Assembly (NCBI GenBank): GCA_034663635.1
Contig: JAXDJH010000029.1
Coordinates: forward strand, 43,597 to 107,596
Origin: JAXDJH01 sp034663635
GTDB taxonomy: Bacteria; Actinomycetota; CADDZG01; WHSQ01
Direction of reading: 5' to 3'
Length of the DNA: 64,000 nucleotides
The notes beneath the pieces were generated by a model. That model made no database searches. It was not told where the DNA came from and was given only the letters and a program-made list of their open reading frames with translations. The position numbers were made by a program, and so were the translations under genes. This document shows, piece by piece, positions 43,547 to 52,013 of this stretch. Numbering within the stretch: position 1 is the first letter of the stretch; each line of letters begins with the position of its first letter.

Positions 43547-43560
43547 ATTCCTCCTCCGGA

Positions 43561-43583
43561 CTCGAGCACCTAAGTGCCCCGAG
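43561..43583 (-). promoter_or_regulatory. Hairpin in the rpsF mRNA leader
   Basis: On the minus strand CTCG-GG-GCAC-TTAG-GTGC-T-CGAG folds into two 4-bp stems with a small internal loop. It ends just before the SD GGAGGAGG. S6:S18 autoregulatory leader hairpins are known in many bacteria; whether this one is such an element is a guess. Confidence 0.3.
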
Positions 43584-43712
43584 GCTCGGCTTCGAGCGCG
43601 CTGTGAAACGATCGCGATCGCTGACCGAGCAGGGGATCATGCAGCCAATGGCTGCCTAACGGGCTCCGATGCTAGCACCTCCTTCTTAGAGCCCAGGCGG
43701 CGACGGCGGCGA

Positions 43713-44990
43713 TCAAGCCTGCGCGGGAAGCCGATCTCCGTTGGGTTGAAGGTTAGGTGGGGGGTGTGACAACTCCGGCTCGCTCGGTTGGCTGATGAGA
43801 AACACGACTATCAACACCGCGAGAAGCGCGGCTCGACCCCATACTCCTGCGACCCAAAGCGACTCGTAGCGCGTGTCCGACTGGTCGCCGAACCACTTGA
43901 AGATGCCGACGTAAACCATCAAGTCGACTATCGAGTACGCGGCCCACCACATCAGGCTCACGCGCAAGAGGGCAAAGAACGGAAGGATCCACAGCGTGTA
44001 CTGCGGAGACTGGACCTTGCCCCACAACATCACCGCGGCGAGCAACGCTCCGCTGACCTGAAGAAGCGGATACGTCCCGTCTTTCCTCGCGCGCAGCCAC
44101 CCCACAGCGAGGATCACGATCACGGATCCCAGAGTCAGCCCGGTGGTCACGAGGTTCAGCTTGTCGGGCCCCCAGGCCGGCCAGCCTTTGGTCCAGATCG
44201 AGTCATAGTTCGACGTTCGCTCTTCGTGGAATCTGTAGGTCGCGTACCAACCGTCGAAATTTTTGAGCATGAAAGGCAGATTGATCGCGAGCCACGTCCC
44301 GGCCGCGATCGACGCCGTTCGGATGGCTCCCACCAGGTCCAGCCTTCCGGCCCTGGTCGCTTCTTCAGGTCCATCCGGCTCGGGACGGCGTCGAAACGCG
44401 ACGTCGAAGATCAGGGGCAACACGAACACTGCGGGATAGAGCTTCAAAGCCGCGCCTATCGCGAACGAGAACGCCGCCCATCCGGGTTTCTCGCGCCTCC
44501 ACAGATAGAAGCCGATGACGCTTGCGGCGACGGCAAGCAGATCCCAGTTATGGAACGCGTACAACGCCAACGCCGGTGCACCGGCCCACAGCAGCGCGCG
44601 CCACCCGGTGTCTCGTGCAAGGAAGTACGCGGCGAGGAGCGCGAACGGCGCGAGCGCGAAGGCTGAGATCTTCCAGTAGTCGTTGACATGGTCGACCGGC
44701 TCGGCCGTGGCCCACATGAACACGCCGGTGAGGACGGGGTACTCGATCGCTCCGCCCTGGAGCCCATCCGCGCCGATGCTTCCGTTCACGTAAGGGAACG
44801 TGTCTTTGTCGAGCAGCCGCGCGCCGTAAAGGGCCTGGATGTCGTTGTAACAAAGCCGGGTGTATTGACGCCCGTCCCATCCCGCCTCCGTGATGCACTG
44901 AGCCTTCAGAAGGAACCCCGCGATGAGCAAGACCACGCACGCCGCGAGAACCGGAGTGAGCGATCTGGATGGTGGGGGAACCTGCCGCAC
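43713..44990 (-). CDS. GT87-type mannosyltransferase-like membrane protein
   Basis: 425 residues with about ten hydrophobic helices. The periplasmic loop has WDGRQYTRLCYNDIQALYG, and ALKLYPAVFVLPLIFD is the typical DUF2029/GT87 segment. It occupies the same place as Rv0051 between ponA1 and rpsF in M. tuberculosis. Polyprenol-phosphate mannose is the usual donor in the family. It starts 8 nt after the PBP stop. Confidence 0.85.
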   Translation of the reverse strand: MRQVPPPSRSLTPVLAACVVLLIAGFLLKAQCITEAGWDGRQYTRLCYNDIQALYGARLLDKDTFPYVNGSIGADGLQGGAIEYPVLTGVFMWATAEPVDHVNDYWKISAFALAPFALLAAYFLARDTGWRALLWAGAPALALYAFHNWDLLAVAASVIGFYLWRREKPGWAAFSFAIGAALKLYPAVFVLPLIFDVAFRRRPEPDGPEEATRAGRLDLVGAIRTASIAAGTWLAINLPFMLKNFDGWYATYRFHEERTSNYDSIWTKGWPAWGPDKLNLVTTGLTLGSVIVILAVGWLRARKDGTYPLLQVSGALLAAVMLWGKVQSPQYTLWILPFFALLRVSLMWWAAYSIVDLMVYVGIFKWFGDQSDTRYESLWVAGVWGRAALLAVLIVVFLISQPSEPELSHPPPNLQPNGDRLPAQA

Positions 44991-44998
44991 GTCGTCCG

Positions 44999-47311
44999 CT
45001 ATGGGTCGCCCCCACTGCCCTCGCCACTGCCATCCTCCTCGTCGAAGGTTGGGCTCGGATTCGGGTCGATCGTCGGCTCCTCTGTCGGGGTCACTTCTGG
45101 AGTCGGAGTATTCCGCGGGGTGGGTGTCGTCACGATCACGGTCGGCTTGGGCGAAGGCTTGTCGGATTTCTTGGTATTCGTAGGTGTCGGCACCGGCGCG
45201 GGCGAGTTGATCACCTTGTCGGGCAGATCCGTCGGTGTCGGGAACGGCAGTGGCTCCAGGTCTGCGATGGCCTGGCTCATGTAGTTGGCCCAGATGACCG
45301 CGGGACTAACGGGCGCGCCACCTCCGGTGACCTCATAGCCATGCACCGGTCGACACAGAACAGGGTCGGAGCAGTAGTGCATCTCGGGAACGATGTCGTC
45401 GCCGGTTCCGAACTTCTTGTCCGGCCCGCGCTCGACCGGATACCCCTCCCAAACGACCGTCGCTAGTTGCGGAACGTAGCCCGCGAACCAGGCGTTCCTG
45501 TTTGCCTGAGCGGTTCCGGTCTTTCCTGCGACCGGACGGCCGATGTTCGCGACCGTTGCGGTTCCCGACTGAACCACGTGCGTCAAGGCTTGCGTCATCA
45601 CATCAACGGAGTTCTGAGCGGCGATCTGTTCGGACTCGACGGTTTGGTCTTCTTCACAGTCTTTCTTCATGTCGCGGAAGTCGATGAGGCAGTTGCCCGA
45701 CGAGTCGGTGATGTAGGTAATCGGCATGACCTCGGGCAGACGACCCCGGCCGGCGAATGACGCATAGGCGCGCGCCATCTCGAGTGGTGTCACGTCGAGG
45801 ATGCCAAGAGCAAGTCCGCAGTCCGGGTTGATCTCGCGGGGCGTGGCGGTGTCCTCGCGATCGAACTGAAGAGCGTCGAGCGTGTCGACGACTTTCTCCG
45901 GTCCGACCTCGTGGATCAGTTGCGCATAGATCGTGTTGACGGAATTCGTGGTCGCTTGGTCGAGCGTGAGCGTGCCGTACGAACCGCCGCCGTAGTTCTC
46001 GACCTCCCAGGGAGGAAGACCGTTCTCGCCGGCACACGGCTCGGGGATGTCGACCGGACTTTGGCCGGAGAACCGCGAGTTGAGCGAGATCCCCTCCTCG
46101 ATCGCAGTGAGCAACGTGAACGGCTTGAATGACGAGCCCGCTTGGCGTCCGGGATATCCCGTCGCGTAGTTGAAGCCGCGGGCCTTCTTGATGTTGTCGA
46201 AGTCACGGCTGCTGCCGACGAGAGCGCGCACCTCGCCGCGCGGCGTCATCGACACAAGAGCGGCCTGGGGGTCCTCCGGTTCTGTGAGGATCTCGGCGAC
46301 CGCGTTCTCTGCGAGCTCTTGCATGGTCAGATCGAGGGTCGTGTGGATCTCGAGGCCGCGGGTGTAGAGCTCCTCTTTGAACATCGGATAGAGGTAGTCC
46401 TTGCGCAGCCACTCCATGAAGTACGCGGCGTTCTGAGTAGTCGGGGTACTGGAATCCGCGCCCTCACGAAGCTGCACCTTCCCGCGCTTGGACTCATCGG
46501 CTTCCGACTGCGTGATGTAGCCCTCCTGAGCCATCAGGTCGAGGACGCGATCGCGACGGAACTTCGCACCCTCCGGGTTGTCGTCGGGCTGATACGCGTT
46601 GGGGGCGGGGATGATCCCGGCGAGGTAAGCGGCTTGTCCGAGGGTCAACTCGTCCGCGCTCCGAGCGAAGTACGTGCGGGCCGCGGCCTCGATCCCGTAC
46701 GCGCCGCGGCCGAGATAGATCGTGTTCAAGTAGAAGCCGAGGATCTCGCGTTTCGAGTACTTACGCTCGAGCTTGATCGCGAGGATCGCTTCCTTGACCT
46801 TCCGGGTGATCGTCCGCTCCGGATCCTGCAACACGGCCTGCTTCACGTACTGCTGCGTGATCGTCGATCCGCCCTGACTCACCTCGCCGCCGGTGATGTT
46901 CGCCCATCCGGCGCGGATGATGCCTTTGATGGAGACCCCGTTGTGGTGATAGAAGTCGCGGTCTTCCGCCGAGATGACCGCCTCACCGATGAACGGGCTC
47001 TTGTCGAGAAGCTCATCCGTGTCGATCAAGAACCGGCGAACCTCGCCGGAGTAGATGCCGATCTTGTCGCCATGTACGTCATAGACCTGGGCCGAGGACG
47101 ACAGCTTTATGTCCTTCGGCAGCGGGATGGATGCGAACGCATAGGTCAAGACGAGGATGGCGATCCCAACGAGGATCGCTCCGATGGGCAATAGCCAGCC
47201 GAAGCGAAGCAAGAAGCGCTGCATCCGCGAACGAGGCCGGGCGCGCTTTCTCGCCGTCTTGCGCGGTCTGCCGCCCCGCGCGGGCGTTTTCGAAGGGGTT
47301 CGCCGACTCAC
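44999..47311 (-). CDS. Class A penicillin-binding protein (glycosyltransferase/transpeptidase)
   Basis: 770 residues. A basic N-terminal cytosolic segment, one membrane helix (about 36-59), GT51 domain with Glu116 in SAEDRDFYHH, and transpeptidase domain with Ser393xxLys396 (GSSFKPF), SVN-type NSVNTIYAQ and KTGTAQ. The tail after about residue 690 is Pro/Thr-rich. It corresponds in position to ponA1. It polymerises and crosslinks peptidoglycan at the outer face of the membrane. Confidence 0.95.
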   Translation of the reverse strand: MSRRTPSKTPARGGRPRKTARKRARPRSRMQRFLLRFGWLLPIGAILVGIAILVLTYAFASIPLPKDIKLSSSAQVYDVHGDKIGIYSGEVRRFLIDTDELLDKSPFIGEAVISAEDRDFYHHNGVSIKGIIRAGWANITGGEVSQGGSTITQQYVKQAVLQDPERTITRKVKEAILAIKLERKYSKREILGFYLNTIYLGRGAYGIEAAARTYFARSADELTLGQAAYLAGIIPAPNAYQPDDNPEGAKFRRDRVLDLMAQEGYITQSEADESKRGKVQLREGADSSTPTTQNAAYFMEWLRKDYLYPMFKEELYTRGLEIHTTLDLTMQELAENAVAEILTEPEDPQAALVSMTPRGEVRALVGSSRDFDNIKKARGFNYATGYPGRQAGSSFKPFTLLTAIEEGISLNSRFSGQSPVDIPEPCAGENGLPPWEVENYGGGSYGTLTLDQATTNSVNTIYAQLIHEVGPEKVVDTLDALQFDREDTATPREINPDCGLALGILDVTPLEMARAYASFAGRGRLPEVMPITYITDSSGNCLIDFRDMKKDCEEDQTVESEQIAAQNSVDVMTQALTHVVQSGTATVANIGRPVAGKTGTAQANRNAWFAGYVPQLATVVWEGYPVERGPDKKFGTGDDIVPEMHYCSDPVLCRPVHGYEVTGGGAPVSPAVIWANYMSQAIADLEPLPFPTPTDLPDKVINSPAPVPTPTNTKKSDKPSPKPTVIVTTPTPRNTPTPEVTPTEEPTIDPNPSPTFDEEDGSGEGSGGDP

Positions 47312-47399
47312 TTGTCGATTTTAGAGGCGAAGCCGGCCCAAACAGGGAAGCTCTTCACTTCGTTAGAGACGCTCGAGCCGGGTCTCAGGTTGCCGGAAC

Positions 47400-48857
47400 C
47401 TAGAGGAAGCCGACCTCGAGCCCTCGGTAAGTGAGCCAGATCGTGAAGCCGAGCGCCGCCGCGGCAAGCACCAGCGCGGCCGCGGGCACCACGCGGGCCA
47501 GCGGCCGAGGAAGGCTCGAGGCGCCCGGCTCCACTGCACCGCTCACCTCGCCTATGTCCACCCGGCCCGAGGCCCTCGCCACCGCGATCCGAGCGGCGAG
47601 GGCGCCGACCACGATCGCAAGCAAGTGAAGCCAGGGGGCGCGTCGCTCGGCCCCCTGTAAGGACGCAAAGCCCAACTCAGCCGAAGGTGACAAGCCGATC
47701 GCGAGCGCCGCGGCGAGCAACCCCCAGGTCGCCACGACCGCGATCGCCGAATAGCGCTCCGGCTCGAGCCGGCGGCCGTACATCGCGCCGAGAGCTACTC
47801 CGAACCCGAGGACCACCGGAGCCAAAGCGGCCATACCGAACCAGGGGGCCGCGTCGATAACCGCGACCGCCGCGGTTGCTTGATGGAAAGAGAACAACGT
47901 CAATCCGGCGATCGCTCCGAATCCTGCAGTGGCCGGCACGATCGCGAAGAGAAGGCCCCGCTCGGGTTGGGCGCGGCCCAGGGACTCCGGCCACAGCACC
48001 GCAACGCTTCCGGCAAGAAGGGCTGCGACCGCAGCGCGAGCGCCAGCCGCCGGAACGACGAACGCAACGGCGAGCATGGTCGAGCCGAACCAAGCACCGA
48101 CTAGAGCGAGATCCGCGTGCTTCCTCACCGTCGACCAAACCGCGAGGCCAAGCGACCACACGAAGAGTGCGAGCGCGCACCACTCGATGCCATCGCCGCG
48201 AGTGAGCGGAACCAGAGCGAAGGCCGACCCCACCAACAGTGGGATCGCGACGCCCGCGCTCGACCCCACGTAACCCCATATCGCGAGCCGAGGTGCGACA
48301 CCCGCGCGGATGAGGGCCGCGCCGACTATCAGCCAGCGCGCGGCCCCCGGGATCGGGGTGGGTAGAACCCAACTCTCGCTCTCCAGCGCGACCCATGCGA
48401 GTCCCCCGACGAACAACACGTCGGAGATGGCGATCGCGAACCACGGCCACCCGTGAGTTGCGCGGCCGGCCCCCAGGACGAGGATCGATGCGGATAGGGC
48501 GCCCCAGAACAACAGCGCCGGCACCACCCAATGATTCGTGGCGAAGATCACGAGGGAGGTCGCGCCGATCCCGACGAGGCATGCGGCTCTAACGTCCCCG
48601 CGCTTCTCGTCGTAAACCGCCAGCAGGACCCATGCACACCCAGTCGCCACCGCCGCGACCGCCGCAGCGTCGGTGGATAAGGAAGCGGTTCGCCACGCGA
48701 GATCGCTCTCTCGAACGAAGAACAGGATCGTCGATAGAGCCGCTCCTGCAAGGGCTCCGACACGTACCGCTTGCGCCCGCACGTCCTCGTCGGCGCGCGT
48801 AAAGAGCAGCAGCACCAGGCCGATCGCTGCATGGGTTAGGACGAGCCAGACCGTCAT
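47400..48857 (-). CDS. Large multipass membrane protein of unknown function
   Basis: 485 residues from ATG 48857, with 13-14 predicted helices (MTVWLVLTHAAIGLVLLLF; WFAIAISDVLFVGGLAWV; AIWGYVGSSAGVAIPLLVGS). The many small residues and helix count recall proton-translocating NuoL/M/N-like proteins, but no conserved Lys/Glu motif is clear. It overlaps the upstream 48857-49573 gene by one base (TGATG). The pair lies between DUF5318 and the PBP, where I do not know equivalent genes. Confidence 0.7.
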   Translation of the reverse strand: MTVWLVLTHAAIGLVLLLFTRADEDVRAQAVRVGALAGAALSTILFFVRESDLAWRTASLSTDAAAVAAVATGCAWVLLAVYDEKRGDVRAACLVGIGATSLVIFATNHWVVPALLFWGALSASILVLGAGRATHGWPWFAIAISDVLFVGGLAWVALESESWVLPTPIPGAARWLIVGAALIRAGVAPRLAIWGYVGSSAGVAIPLLVGSAFALVPLTRGDGIEWCALALFVWSLGLAVWSTVRKHADLALVGAWFGSTMLAVAFVVPAAGARAAVAALLAGSVAVLWPESLGRAQPERGLLFAIVPATAGFGAIAGLTLFSFHQATAAVAVIDAAPWFGMAALAPVVLGFGVALGAMYGRRLEPERYSAIAVVATWGLLAAALAIGLSPSAELGFASLQGAERRAPWLHLLAIVVGALAARIAVARASGRVDIGEVSGAVEPGASSLPRPLARVVPAAALVLAAAALGFTIWLTYRGLEVGFL

Positions 48858-49573
48858 CAGATGATGCTCACGACCACGGCCGCGGCCGCCGACACTCCAA
48901 GCGCGGCGACCGTCAGAGCCGCAGCTCGCCACTTCTGGCCACCCCGCCCTAGAAGCACTGCGATCCCAACCACGACCGCGCCCGCCCCCAGAACGGAGCC
49001 GCTCCACCGAGCGATCGTGAGCAGGGTGCGCGCTAAGTCGCCACCGGCAAGTGCCGACTCAGCCGGATCGAAGAAGACGGTCACAACAGCAAGTGTCGCG
49101 ATCGCCCCTTCGGTCAACCAAAGGATGGCTTTGCGGGAACGAAGAGAAAGGCCATCCGCGAACGACGACATCCACACCGCGAGTGCGAGCAGAGCGGCTC
49201 CCGCGGCGACGGCGCTCGCGGCTGCAGCCCGGTCGGGGCCGACGAGGAGGGTGGGGCCGAGCACGGATTGGACCCCGCGCAGATCGGCCAGATCGAGACT
49301 TCCCCACCGAAGAGCGCCGACCCCGAGCGCGCCCGCGACGATGGCCAGCGCGGCTCCCGCCGCGATCCCGGTCGCTCTATCCACGAGAAGACAACGGCCG
49401 TACGTGATCAGCGCGAGGCCCCCGACCACGGCGACGATCGGTCCCCCAACGAGCCCGAGCAGATAACCGAGGGCGATCACCACGCCCGCGGCTCGCGCTC
49501 CGGCAGAAACCGCGACTATCGACGTGAGTTGACGGGCCGACAGGCCTGCAGCGGAGTCCGAGGCTGCGCTCAA
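48857..49573 (-). CDS. Multipass membrane protein, partner of the 485-residue protein
   Basis: 238 residues, seven predicted helices, very Ala/Gly/Val-rich (SAASDSAAGLSARQLTSIVA; GGPIVAVVGGLALITYG; ALGVSAAAAVVVSII). No family is recognised. It is coupled by one-base overlap to the larger membrane protein and lies 10 nt after the DUF5318 stop, so all belong to one transcript leading towards the PBP. Confidence 0.65.
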   Translation of the reverse strand: MSAASDSAAGLSARQLTSIVAVSAGARAAGVVIALGYLLGLVGGPIVAVVGGLALITYGRCLLVDRATGIAAGAALAIVAGALGVGALRWGSLDLADLRGVQSVLGPTLLVGPDRAAAASAVAAGAALLALAVWMSSFADGLSLRSRKAILWLTEGAIATLAVVTVFFDPAESALAGGDLARTLLTIARWSGSVLGAGAVVVGIAVLLGRGGQKWRAAALTVAALGVSAAAAVVVSII

Positions 49574-49583
49574 AGTGGCTCGG

Positions 49584-50039
49584 TCAGACGCGCTTGGACC
49601 GTTTGTGGGTGCCGTTTCCGTTCTGGTGGCCGAACCGGGTGCCGGCTTGGTAGGCCCTCAGAAGGTGGTTCCAAGCGCAGTCGACGCAGACCTCGACCAC
49701 GTAGCAAGTGAACTGCTCGTGGCGCTGGGCCAGCTCATCAAGCCAGTCATTCGGGTAGACGACGCGTCCGTTGTCGCGCTTGAGATCGTCTCCGTAGACG
49801 TAACGAACGAGCCGAAGGGACTCGTGCGAGCAAACGGGGCACTTCGCCGACGCTTCCTCGCCGATGTTTTTGGCGGCTCGCATCAACTCCGGATGGGCAT
49901 CGCAGACGTGGCCCGTGTCGAGGCTTCCGTTGCGGATCTCGGCGAGGGCCGCCCGCCTGGCCAGGCGGTAATCGACGGTGGGCCCCGAGGGGGGCGGCGG
50001 CATCCGCGTGGGGTCGAAGGAGCGCCCTGAGATCGGCAT
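49584..50039 (-). CDS. DUF5318-family protein (Rv0049-like)
   Basis: 151 residues from ATG 50039. DYRLARRAALAEIRNG, CDAHPELMRAAKNIG, CPVCSHESLRLVRYVYGD and CYVVEVCVDCAWNHLLRAY form a zinc-ribbon-like protein with CxxC pairs. The same gene neighbours ponA1 in mycobacteria. Role unknown. A frame to 50093 is longer, but MPISGRSFDP looks like the natural start. Confidence 0.8.
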   Translation of the reverse strand: MPISGRSFDPTRMPPPPSGPTVDYRLARRAALAEIRNGSLDTGHVCDAHPELMRAAKNIGEEASAKCPVCSHESLRLVRYVYGDDLKRDNGRVVYPNDWLDELAQRHEQFTCYVVEVCVDCAWNHLLRAYQAGTRFGHQNGNGTHKRSKRV

Positions 50040-50118
50040 GGATCGAATGGTACCCGTGGGGGGACCGGGGCCATAGGCGCTTCGCCGCGTCACTTGTTGC
50101 GCGCCGATACATCTGCGT

Positions 50119-50139
50119 GATATATCGTTTCGATATATC
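50119..50139. promoter_or_regulatory. Candidate PadR operator (perfect 9-bp inverted repeat)
   Basis: GATATATCG, three bases TTT, then CGATATATC. The repeat includes TATATC at 50133-50138, a good -10, placing transcription start close to the padR ATG at 50151. PadR regulators bind ATAT-containing dyads. It sits in the 111-bp gap shared with the divergent DUF5318 gene, so it may control both directions. Confidence 0.65.
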
Positions 50140-50150
50140 GAAGCTCAGTT

Positions 50151-50807
50151 ATGGAAGATTCTGGTGAAGGAAAGGCGCTCCATCGTATGAAGCAACCCGG
50201 GATGCTCGAGATGCCTGTGCTCGGCCTGCTCAAGGGCCAGGAGATGCACGGCTACGAGCTCCGCAAGCAGCTGAGCGGAATGCTCGGCCCCTTCTGGCAG
50301 GTTAGCTGGGGATCGCTCTACCCGACCCTCAGGCGTCTCGCCAAGGCTGAAGCCGTCGAGAAGGTCGTCGAGCCCAAGCCGAAGCCGGCCAGGCGCACCA
50401 CCAAGCGCGCCGTGGCGAAAGCCGAAAAGACAACCTTCGAGATGAGTCCGGGCCGGCGCAAGACCGTCTACCGCATCACGCCATACGGCGAAGAACTGTT
50501 CACCTCCATGCTCGAGGAGACCGCGGCTGCGGTCGACGCCGAGCACTTCACGTTGAAGCTCGCTTTCTTCCGCTACCTGCAGCCCGATACGCGTCTTGCG
50601 CTGCTCGAGCGGCGACGGGCGTACCTCCAAGAAAAACTCGCGCAGTTCAAGACGAATCTCCGCGACTACCGCGAACGGATCGACAGTTACACCCTGTCGC
50701 TGCAGAACCACAGCATGGCGGCGACGCAATCTGACATCGAGTGGATCGACGAGCTGATCCGGGAGGAGCGCTCCGTGCAAGGCGGCGCCACTCCCACGCA
50801 AGCCTGA
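50151..50807 (+). CDS. PadR-family transcriptional regulator
   Basis: 218 residues. The winged HTH is MLEMPVLGLLKGQEMHGYELRKQLSG... WGSLYPTLRRLAKAEAVEK. A Lys/Ala-rich insertion (EPKPKPARRTTKRAVAKAEK) lies in the wing region. The C-terminal half (FFRYLQPDTRLALLERRRAYLQEKL) forms the dimer coiled coil. It resembles Rv0047c, which also sits by ino1. ATG 50151 has no SD but may be leaderless; ATG 50187 is an alternative. It ends 24 nt before the ino1 ATG. Confidence 0.9.
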   Translation: MEDSGEGKALHRMKQPGMLEMPVLGLLKGQEMHGYELRKQLSGMLGPFWQVSWGSLYPTLRRLAKAEAVEKVVEPKPKPARRTTKRAVAKAEKTTFEMSPGRRKTVYRITPYGEELFTSMLEETAAAVDAEHFTLKLAFFRYLQPDTRLALLERRRAYLQEKLAQFKTNLRDYRERIDSYTLSLQNHSMAATQSDIEWIDELIREERSVQGGATPTQA

Positions 50808-50831
50808 GTGATCGAAGGGGGAAGTAGAGAC

Positions 50832-51986
50832 ATGGCCAAGGTGAGGGTCGGAATAATCGGAGTTGGAAACTGCGCGTCATCTCTAGTGCAGGGGATCGAG
50901 TACTACGCGAAAGCCCGCGAGGACGAGCGCGTCCCGGGTCTCATGCACGTGAAGGTCGGCCCGTACCACGTCTCGGATGTCGAATTCACTTGTGCGTTCG
51001 ACGTCGACTCGAACAAGGTCGGCTTGGACATCGCGGAGGCGATCTGGGTCGAACCGAATAACACGATCAAGTTCTCGGACGTGCCGTCCACCGGTATCGA
51101 GGTCCAGCGCGGTCACACTTACGACGGTCTCGGGCAGTTCTACCGCGGCGTCGTGACGGAGTCCCCCCTTCCTCCGGTCGACGTGGCGAAGGTCCTCAAA
51201 GAGACCAAGACCGACGTCCTCATCAACTACCTCCCAGTCGGCTCCGAGCAGGCCGCTCGCTTCTACGCCGAGGCTGCTCTCGAGGCCGGCGTCGCCTTCA
51301 TTAACTGCATGCCGGTGTTCCTCGCCACGAACGAAGACTGGGCCCAGCGCTTTACGAAGCACGGGATCCCGATCATCGGCGACGACATCAAGAGCCAGGT
51401 CGGCGCGACGATCAGTCACCGCGTTCTCTCAAAGCTTTTCGAAGACCGCGGCGTGGCGATCGATCACACCTACCAACTCAACTTCGGCGGCAACATGGAC
51501 TTCATGAACATGCTCGAGCGCGAGCGACTGAAGTCCAAGAAGATCAGCAAGACCCAGTCGGTCACTTCACAGATCGCGTCGGGCATCGACGCCGAGGACA
51601 TCCACATCGGTCCGTCGGACCACGTGCCGTGGCTGAAGGACCGCAAGTGGGCCTACATCCGCATCGAGGGCCGCGAGTTCGGCGACATCCCGGTCAGCAT
51701 GGAGCTCAAGCTCGAGGTCTGGGACTCCCCCAACTCGGCCGGCGTCGTGATCGACGCGGTCCGTTGCGCCAAGCTCGCTCTAGACAGGGGCATCGGCGGG
51801 CCGCTGATCGGGCCCAGCGCTTACTTCATGAAGTCGCCTCCAATTCAGTACTCCGACCCGGAGGCTCACGACCTGGTGAACGACTTCATCGCCGGCGAGC
51901 CGACCGAAGTGAAGCTCAACGGCAACGGCCATTCCTCGAACGGTTTCTCGCTCGGGGTCGAGCCGGCTGCGCGTCGCGAGCCTTAA
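50832..51986 (+). CDS. ino1: Inositol-3-phosphate synthase
   Basis: 384 residues, NAD-dependent conversion of glucose 6-phosphate to inositol 3-phosphate, needed for mycothiol and phosphatidylinositol. GIIGVGNCASSLVQGIEYY is the Rossmann loop. NYLPVGSEQAA, IGDDIKSQVGATISHRVL, YQLNFGGNMDFMNM and VWDSPNSAGVVIDAVRCAK are family segments. ATG 50832 starts MAKVRVGIIG; a GTG at 50808 is part of the longer frame only. Probably regulated with padR. Confidence 0.96.
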   Translation: MAKVRVGIIGVGNCASSLVQGIEYYAKAREDERVPGLMHVKVGPYHVSDVEFTCAFDVDSNKVGLDIAEAIWVEPNNTIKFSDVPSTGIEVQRGHTYDGLGQFYRGVVTESPLPPVDVAKVLKETKTDVLINYLPVGSEQAARFYAEAALEAGVAFINCMPVFLATNEDWAQRFTKHGIPIIGDDIKSQVGATISHRVLSKLFEDRGVAIDHTYQLNFGGNMDFMNMLERERLKSKKISKTQSVTSQIASGIDAEDIHIGPSDHVPWLKDRKWAYIRIEGREFGDIPVSMELKLEVWDSPNSAGVVIDAVRCAKLALDRGIGGPLIGPSAYFMKSPPIQYSDPEAHDLVNDFIAGEPTEVKLNGNGHSSNGFSLGVEPAARREP

Positions 51987-52013
51987 TCCTCAACTAGGGG
52001 GCATAGTCGGGGG

